A stretch of 64,000 bases of DNA, taken from contig NW_026733042.1 in the NCBI RefSeq assembly GCF_028476545.1, positions 26,187 through 90,186 of the forward strand, read 5' to 3'. The stretch comes from Physella acuta. Taxonomy: Eukaryota > Mollusca > Gastropoda > Physidae. The notes below the pieces were generated by a model that saw nothing but the letters and a program-made list of their open reading frames with translations, had not been told where the DNA came from and ran no database searches. Position numbers and translations under genes: made by a program. Position 1 is the first letter of the stretch. The number at the start of each line of letters is the position of its first letter. Of this stretch, positions 12,077 through 64,000 are shown piece by piece.

Positions 12077-12667
12077 TTATATATTATTGTATTAAAAAAT
12101 TGCAAATATTGAAAAACTTACATTTTATTTTTAAGTTTTCAGAATTACACTTACTGAAATATTTAATACCATTGAATACAAACTAATTTAGTATTGCTGT
12201 CAATTTACTAGCGCGTGATATTAAAATCATAACAAAACAAAATAATAACAATGGCCACGATTTAGGTGAAATGATTCAGTCATGGGGGTTGGTTAACTCT
12301 CTTCATATAAGAGAGCTTATGCTACATATAGCAGAAATGTGAATTAGCTGTGTACAGTTGTCATGCCCCAATAATATTCACTCCAAAGGTTCCCGATACC
12401 AGTTTTACTTTGTTAACTTTTTAAGGAGATTCCTTTTGTTAGATTGGGAGCTGTTCGCATAGTGAGGTGCATACATGGATGAGAGCCATGAACACTCAAT
12501 ACAAGCCCCCAGAGACGGATCCGGGCCCTAGAAATAAGATGTCTGATGTCCTTATGTACGCCTGTGAGGGGGGGGGGGGAGGGAATAGCGAAGGTAACAA
12601 AAGAGAAGATGGCTGGATGACATCTGGGACTGGACCGGATCATCTTTTGCAAATTCACTGAGGGCAG
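12077..12667. other. Unassigned AT-rich intergenic DNA
   Basis: AT-rich with one GC-richer patch at 12440-12650 holding a poly-G run. No gene supported. Confidence 0.5.
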
Positions 12668-12830
12668 AGTTTCTTTCAGGCATCATTTCGGAGGAGGGGG
12701 GGGGGGGCTCTGCCCCCAGAACAAAATGGAATTTATATACAAAACATACTTTCACCAATGTCCACCCTTTCCCTAAAATTTAAGTCCCCACCCCTGAAAA
12801 TTTCAAGTACGCCCCCCAAAAAATCAATTA
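12668..12830 (+). mobile_element. TTTCTTTCAG-family element, left part
   Basis: GTTTCTTTCAGGCATCATTT then AATGGAATTTATATACAAAA, CACCAATGTCCACCC and TTTAAGTCCCCACCCCTG match the family order. The right terminal repeat is missing. Confidence 0.5.
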
Positions 12831-13155
12831 TTTATATTTAATTATATTACATTTTCGATGAATAATAACAATATTTGTGATCATGTGTGTATAATTAGAT
12901 GTACCAGTCACAGCTTTACTTATTTCCAAGTGTTATTCACTTTGATGGGTGCTAGATTGAAAGAAAACTAGACATTTGAACATAATTTCTGCATTTTAGA
13001 CCATGGTATGGCTAACCCAATTGATCATTATCATTATTTTTAGCTGTCCTAAACAATGTAATCATTGGTCTAACAATACAAAATCAGTATACAGCTTAAT
13101 TTTCGCGTGATTAGCCATATTTCGTGATAAATGATTTTATTTTTCAATAAATGTA

Positions 13156-13210
13156 CATGGGGCCGTTCGTTGCTGGCGTCCCATTTATGGGACGTTTTTT
13201 AAAAAATCGA
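13156..13210 (+). mobile_element. Single end of the same palindromic MITE family
   Basis: ACATGGGGCCGTTCGTTGCT then GGCGTCCCATTTATGGGACG matches the reverse complement of 11690-11733, including the flank beyond the terminal repeat. The full element may therefore extend past the repeat. No partner end was found nearby. Confidence 0.55.
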
Positions 13211-13734
13211 TATTTAAAAAAGTATTGATTTTTAAAAAAAATCCATAGCCATTCCTTCATTCAGTGCCCAAAAGCTAAACCATATCAACAAATTATAAAA
13301 ATTTGAGACCTTGGGATAATATGGGTTAAAACAATACATCCATAATTATTATTGAATTTTTTTGGCACAAATAAATTGGTTGTTTCAACAACTATCACAA
13401 AATATTGGAGAAGAAAAAATTCCAAGAAAATAAAATGTATCAATGATATCACAGATTTGCTAAGCTAGCACCAAAAAAAAAAATGGATTCAAATATGAGA
13501 CAGTATTAAAGCTATCTACCTAATTTTACATTTAAAAAATAATTACAAGAAAAAATATTTAATGGAATAAATTAATTTTACAATACAATAAAATATTACA
13601 TTTCAACAACAGATGGGTGATACATTTTGACAAGTAGAATGTTATCTTTGAAAAACAAATCAGCTGCCTTGTGAAAAAAAAAAATCTACCATTTAATGGC
13701 TATCACTTGAACCGTCAGCAGTAGCAGATAAAGA
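13211..13734. other. Unassigned AT-rich intergenic DNA
   Basis: Long A/T runs, possibly the interior of the element whose end lies at 13156. No coding signal. Confidence 0.45.
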
Positions 13735-13915
13735 TTAATATAGGTATACTATTAGTTAGATTAAGATTTATATAGATATACAATTTGTTCAGATTAAGAT
13801 TTATATAATATACTATTTGTCAGATTAAGATTTATAAAAACATTTTGTCAGATTAAGATTTATAAATACAATTCTCCAGATTAAGTTTTTTAAAACATAC
13901 AGTTTGTCAAAAACA
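13735..13915. repeat. AT-rich tandem repeat, about 36-50 bp
   Basis: CAGATTAAGATTTATATA followed by a variable AT spacer and TTGTTCAG occurs about five times. Confidence 0.7.
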
Positions 13916-14221
13916 AAGATCAATTAGTACAAAACAACAACCTGATAACTTATCTTTTAACAAATGGCAATATCAATCAAGATTAAAAGTTTACCCCATG
14001 AATACGTTATTGCTTGAGTTTGCTAAATATGAACTGGTTGAATGCTAAGAGGAATGAGTTTACCCATTCGCATGTTATAGAGAAAAAAACAACACATGTT
14101 CCGTTATGTACTAGTACTAAGTTAGATAAACGACAACTATAAACTATGTCAAACCGATGACCCTTTAAAAAGGGGTGAAGGGGGGGGGGACATGAAAACA
14201 TCTACAGTTGCCTTTCTAAAG

Positions 14222-14318
14222 TCCTGACCTGTCCACGCCTTGACATGTCCAAGACCTATCTGAGACATGACCTCTCAGAACCTGACCTTTCCAAGACCTG
14301 ACCTCTCAGAGCCTGATG
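14222..14318. repeat. Short tandem repeat in the 3' flank
   Basis: Three or four units of CTGACCTNTCCAAGACCTGACCTCTCAGA begin about 20 nt beyond the stop codon, so they probably lie in the 3' untranslated region. Confidence 0.6.
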
Positions 14319-14339
14319 TAAGCGCGACTTGACCAGGAC

Positions 14340-60736
<46,397 letters not shown>

Positions 60737-62149
60737 CTGTTTTGGATAGAGGAAATAAATTATGTAAATAAATAATGTTCTGATTTTGTTAAAAAAAAAC
60801 TGCAGGCTTTTCAGCTGGGGAGAATTTGTCAAATTCTATTTAGCATTATATGACTTGAATATAGCTTGAATCCAAATTATAATGAGCTTTGCTCTGTAAT
60901 TTAAGTTAACAATTTTTAAATATAATATGGGTTTAAATTCATTAAATAAAATGATAATTAATTAAACCATAAACATTTTTCTTAAAATCAAATAATTAGC
61001 TATTAGATTTCAAATACAAAATTTTTTTTTACTTCCGATTATTGTATGCTCAAAAAATTAAAAAAAATATGTTGCTTAGTGATTTATTTAAAAAGGTTGT
61101 CTATGTACTTTTATTAATAAAATACAGGCCGAGTGAATATTTTTAAATATTAAGCATTTGTTTTTGTTAAGCCTATAAATCAGAACACCTTTTCACAGAT
61201 ACTGGCACAGGCCAAGTCTCATCAACATTTGTACTGAAAGGGTTTTCACTTGTTGCTGCATTGGTCCTGTATAAAAGTAGCAATAAAAAGATCTGGGTTA
61301 GTTTAAAAACAAATAGATCTAGATAGATTCTAGATCCATCTAAGTATCTAATGAATATGAAATAAAAGCTCTACAGTCTTAATATATGAGGCCTACTGTT
61401 TTATTACTCTAGATCTATATTTAATTATATTATATTGAATTATGTAGGCTAATGTTACAGCAAGATATAAGCAACTTAATTTATAGGCCTAAATTAGTAG
61501 GCCCTAATTGTAAATAATAATTAGGCTCTAATTATAATTATTAGTGCCTATAATATGCCCTATAATAACACCTAGATCTATAATTATATAGGTACTAGAT
61601 CCTAGTACTAGATCTATCTCTAGATCTTGATTCTAGATCTAGATCTAGACCTCTAGTAATAAATGAATCAATCACAATGAAAAAATGAAAATTAGAATGT
61701 TTTGTTTTTTAAAAAGCTTTTTTTTCAGTCTTAGACTAGAATTAGATGATGTAGATCTGAATATTAAATAAAATTGCTTCCACTCATATAAAAAATAATA
61801 TAGATTCTAGATTTAAATCTATTAACATTAACATTCATGATAAGTTAATAAATAAATAAAAAATAAAAATGTTAAAATAGTTTTAAATAGACCCTGACCT
61901 GCTAATAACACGCAACAACGGCTAACTAACTTAACACTTAAACTAAAATTAGTAGGCCTATATCATACTCTATAGTTACACCTTATAGGGACCTACTATT
62001 CATTATATTTATATAATTGAAATGTTGCATTAAATACCCTAAAAAAGCTATTTCCCAAATTGTTGTTGGAAAATTTTTGGGTTTAAAACTAAATTAAAGT
62101 TTGAATCAGTCATTTTTATGAGTCGTCTCAATGCTTGCTGCACGACAAC
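60737..62149. other. AT-rich 5' region with CTAGATCT palindromes
   Basis: Probable first intron or 5' leader. Very AT-rich, with dense overlapping AGATCTAGATC palindromes at 61310-61660 (again at 62255-62330). No coding exon other than the exon 3-like copy is seen. Confidence 0.5.
61190..61275 (-). pseudogene. Diverged copy of exon 3 acceptor and 5' end
   Basis: Minus strand: CTTTTATACAG|GACCAATGCAGCA then TTCAGTACA, GAGACTTGG and GCCAGT, in the same order and spacing as exon 3 after its acceptor. The matching frame reads GPMQQQVKTLSVQMLMRLG, then stops. It lies about 450 bp upstream of exon 1, so it is either a dead duplicate or a 5' leader exon. Confidence 0.55.
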
Positions 62150-62215
62150 TGGGCTTGTTTACATGCCGCCATATTGATCTCCAAGAAGTACAGCAGACAC
62201 AAAACAAGGGCGGCT
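62150..62215 (-). promoter_or_regulatory. Putative 5' end of the F-box/WD40 gene
   Basis: Minus strand reads AATATGGCGGCATGT, a YY1-like ATGGCGGC element of the kind often found at transcription starts. It is the only GC-richer patch between exon 1 and the upstream MITE. The ATG here opens only a short frame (MAACKQAQLSCSKH), so it would be a 5' leader exon. This is inference from motif and position. Confidence 0.3.
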
Positions 62216-62635
62216 ACTCTATTTTAAAAATCAAGTTGATGTCAAGAAGTCAAGAAGACCTAGAATCTACATTTAGTCTTCTAGATCTAAGAATCTAGAT
62301 CTAGATTCTAGATCTAGAATCTAAATTTCAAAGTTAATTATTAATTAGTTGTAAGACCTTTCCCTTGCAGTTTTAGAATGAGCTAACAGGTTTAAAGTAA
62401 GAATAAGATACTGAAACTTTTATTACTTTTAAGTCATCTTAAAAGTAAAAGAGTAGTCTCGAAAATCATTAGTAAGACATAAAATAAGTGAATGGGTAAC
62501 GTAATGTAATGTCAATGTGCATTCTTGAGTAGGGCCCTACAACGCAAGTTCAAACACTAAATATCTAGATCCGTAAGTGCTTGTTGGTTTGAAAGGAGAG
62601 AGATGGAAGAGTCTGGCTTTAAAAAGCATGCTTAG
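62216..62635. other. 5' flank, nothing further seen
   Basis: AT-rich with AGATCTAGA palindromes at 62255-62330. No TATA box could be chosen with confidence. Confidence 0.45.
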
Positions 62636-63056
62636 GTGGGGGGGGGGGGGGGGGGGGGGGGGTCGTCCATATATGACGTCACACTCGTAGGGGGAGGGGG
62701 GGGTCCGTAATTTTGTGACGGTGTGGGGGGTGTCAGATGGTGTGACGTCACTTGTTTTAATTATAAAAAAAGCAATGTTAGAAAGCGAGTTTTAGTTTTA
62801 GCCGTTATTTCGCGGTTGTAGGCCTAATAGGAATTGATCGAAATACTCTATGTTGACAGAGTTCTGACAAGATTTTGGAAAAATATCGATGTTTTAAAAA
62901 AAATCAACTGCAATTTTGAGGGGGGGGGGTTGTAGGCTGAGGTGTGACGTCAATTTAGGGGGGTCTGTCTTTTTGTGACGACGTGTGACGGAGGGGAGGG
63001 GGAGGAGTAAAAATCGTCAAAAAAAGCGTGACGTCATTTATGGATGACCCCGCCCT
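62636..63056. mobile_element. Inverted-repeat MITE with multiple TGACGTCA sites
   Basis: Left end AGGTGGGG...GGTCGTCCATATATGACGTCAC; right end (reverse complement) AGGGCGGGGTCATCCATAAA then TGACGTCACGC. The two match as terminal inverted repeats, the left expanded by a poly-G run of about 25. Four TGACGTCA palindromes lie inside (62674, 62743, 62945, 63029) and a fifth just outside (63109). No transposase frame, so non-autonomous. It lies upstream of the putative 5' end of the minus-strand gene. Confidence 0.7.
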
Positions 63057-63349
63057 AAGTGCTAAATCCAGTTGTTTTTTTTTAAATCACTTTTATGGTG
63101 AAAATGTGTGACGTCACATTGGACATCCTGTCTTCTCCAACTGCAATTTTAATGTAGGCTTCTATATCCGCCCTCTATTGTCCAACCAATTTTTACTAGG
63201 TTGATACCTAGTTCAAATGTCCACAACTTGTGTTTGCTTTAGCCCAACTAAGTCCCCACCCCCAAATCTCAACATACGGCAAGTTTACCTGTGTTTGCTT
63301 AGTCCGCCCTACTACCCTCAGCCTAATCCCAACTGTCCAGGAACTTTAT

Positions 63350-63860
63350 TGACGCCCCCCCCCCACTTTTTCCCTTCCCCACGACAAGTCCACTTGAGCT
63401 TGGTTTGTCCACCCCAACCCCCAACATAGCCTCCCCCCCCCAGCTGACCAGATACTCTTTCTGCTTCACTCCACATCGCAGACCCCCCCCCCCCAACCCC
63501 ACGTAAAATCCTATCCTTAAGATCAACACACCTACTCAAACTGGAAACAATCGCATTTATATTGCATCATTTCCCCCCCCCCCCTCCAAACACATACATA
63601 CACCCAGACCTCCCCACTCCTTGGGAACTACCCCCTCCCTCAAACTCCTATCCTAAAGATCAACAAACGTAGGTCTACACACACTTGACACGATCGCATT
63701 TTTATTGTATCATTCTCCCCACCTCCCAACGACCGTCGTCTGGGAACCCCCCCCCCCTCCCCCCACCCCCTTATCTTTTATCCTAAAAACCAACACACAG
63801 GTACACACACGCTGGACACACAGTTTTAATTGCATCATTCTTCCCCCCCCCCCCCAACAC
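63350..63860. repeat. C-rich tandem repeat, about 135 bp x 3
   Basis: TATCCTTAAGATCAACACAC, TATCCTAAAGATCAACAAAC and TATCCTAAAAACCAACACAC begin similar blocks near 63510, 63650 and 63778. Each contains CGCATTTATATTGCATCATT-like sequence and is separated by poly-C runs. Confidence 0.65.
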
Positions 63861-64000
63861 CCTCGCAACGACCTCCACGTGGAGGGCAGGAAGTGGACGA
63901 CACTACGTCACCGTGTCTCGTGATCACATTACATAAACCCGAGGGGGTGGGGGTGGGGGTGGGCAGGTGACCCAATAAATTCTTCAAGTACAACTGAACT

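Overview
The window is animal nuclear DNA, most likely from a mollusc, with gastropod as the best guess. The evidence is long AT-rich introns with standard GT-AG splice sites, many tRNA-derived SINEs, hAT-type and other inverted-repeat MITEs, very abundant microsatellites and minisatellites, and long poly-G/poly-C runs. I see no bacterial-style genes, rRNA, true tRNA genes, CRISPR array, LTR or other virus-like element.

One large gene fills most of the window on the minus strand, from a start codon at 60736 to a stop at 14340. I assembled it by hand from 21 coding exons whose splice sites and phases agree from end to end, giving about 1,069 codons. The protein has an N-terminal tryptophan-rich helical module, a long basic and threonine-rich linker, a second W-rich module, an F-box (exons 5-6), a charged linker with basic clusters and an acidic serine stretch (exons 7-12), and a seven-bladed WD40 propeller (exons 13-21). 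This is the architecture of an SCF ubiquitin-ligase substrate adaptor, closest in my judgement to FBXW10 with FBXO16-like N-terminal modules. A putative 5' end lies near 62.17 kb, and a MITE rich in TGACGTCA sites lies 0.5-0.9 kb upstream of it.

The most unusual feature is what fills the introns. At least four introns carry tandem arrays whose unit is a copy of that intron's own splice junction. The largest is about 17.4 kb (37391-54765): some 220 copies of a 78-bp unit holding the 3' splice site and first 50 coding bases of exon 7. A second array (10 copies, 81 bp) repeats the acceptor of exon 4, a third (about 5 copies) the acceptor of exon 13, and a fourth the donor of exon 16. Other arrays begin within tens of bases of the junctions of exons 12, 15 and 21. 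A diverged copy of the acceptor and start of exon 3 lies upstream of exon 1.

Layout: 1-14.3 kb is repeat-rich intergenic DNA (SINEs, MITEs, a 34-bp minisatellite, a 117-bp satellite) with no gene I can support. 14.3-23.5 kb is the last intron, full of simple repeats and also holding GC-rich islands with WD40-like coding potential. 23.5-37.4 kb holds most WD40 exons, 37.4-54.8 kb is the splice-acceptor satellite, and 55.5-60.7 kb holds the N-terminal and F-box exons. 60.7-64 kb is AT-rich 5' flank, the TGACGTCA-bearing MITE, and a C-rich tandem repeat.
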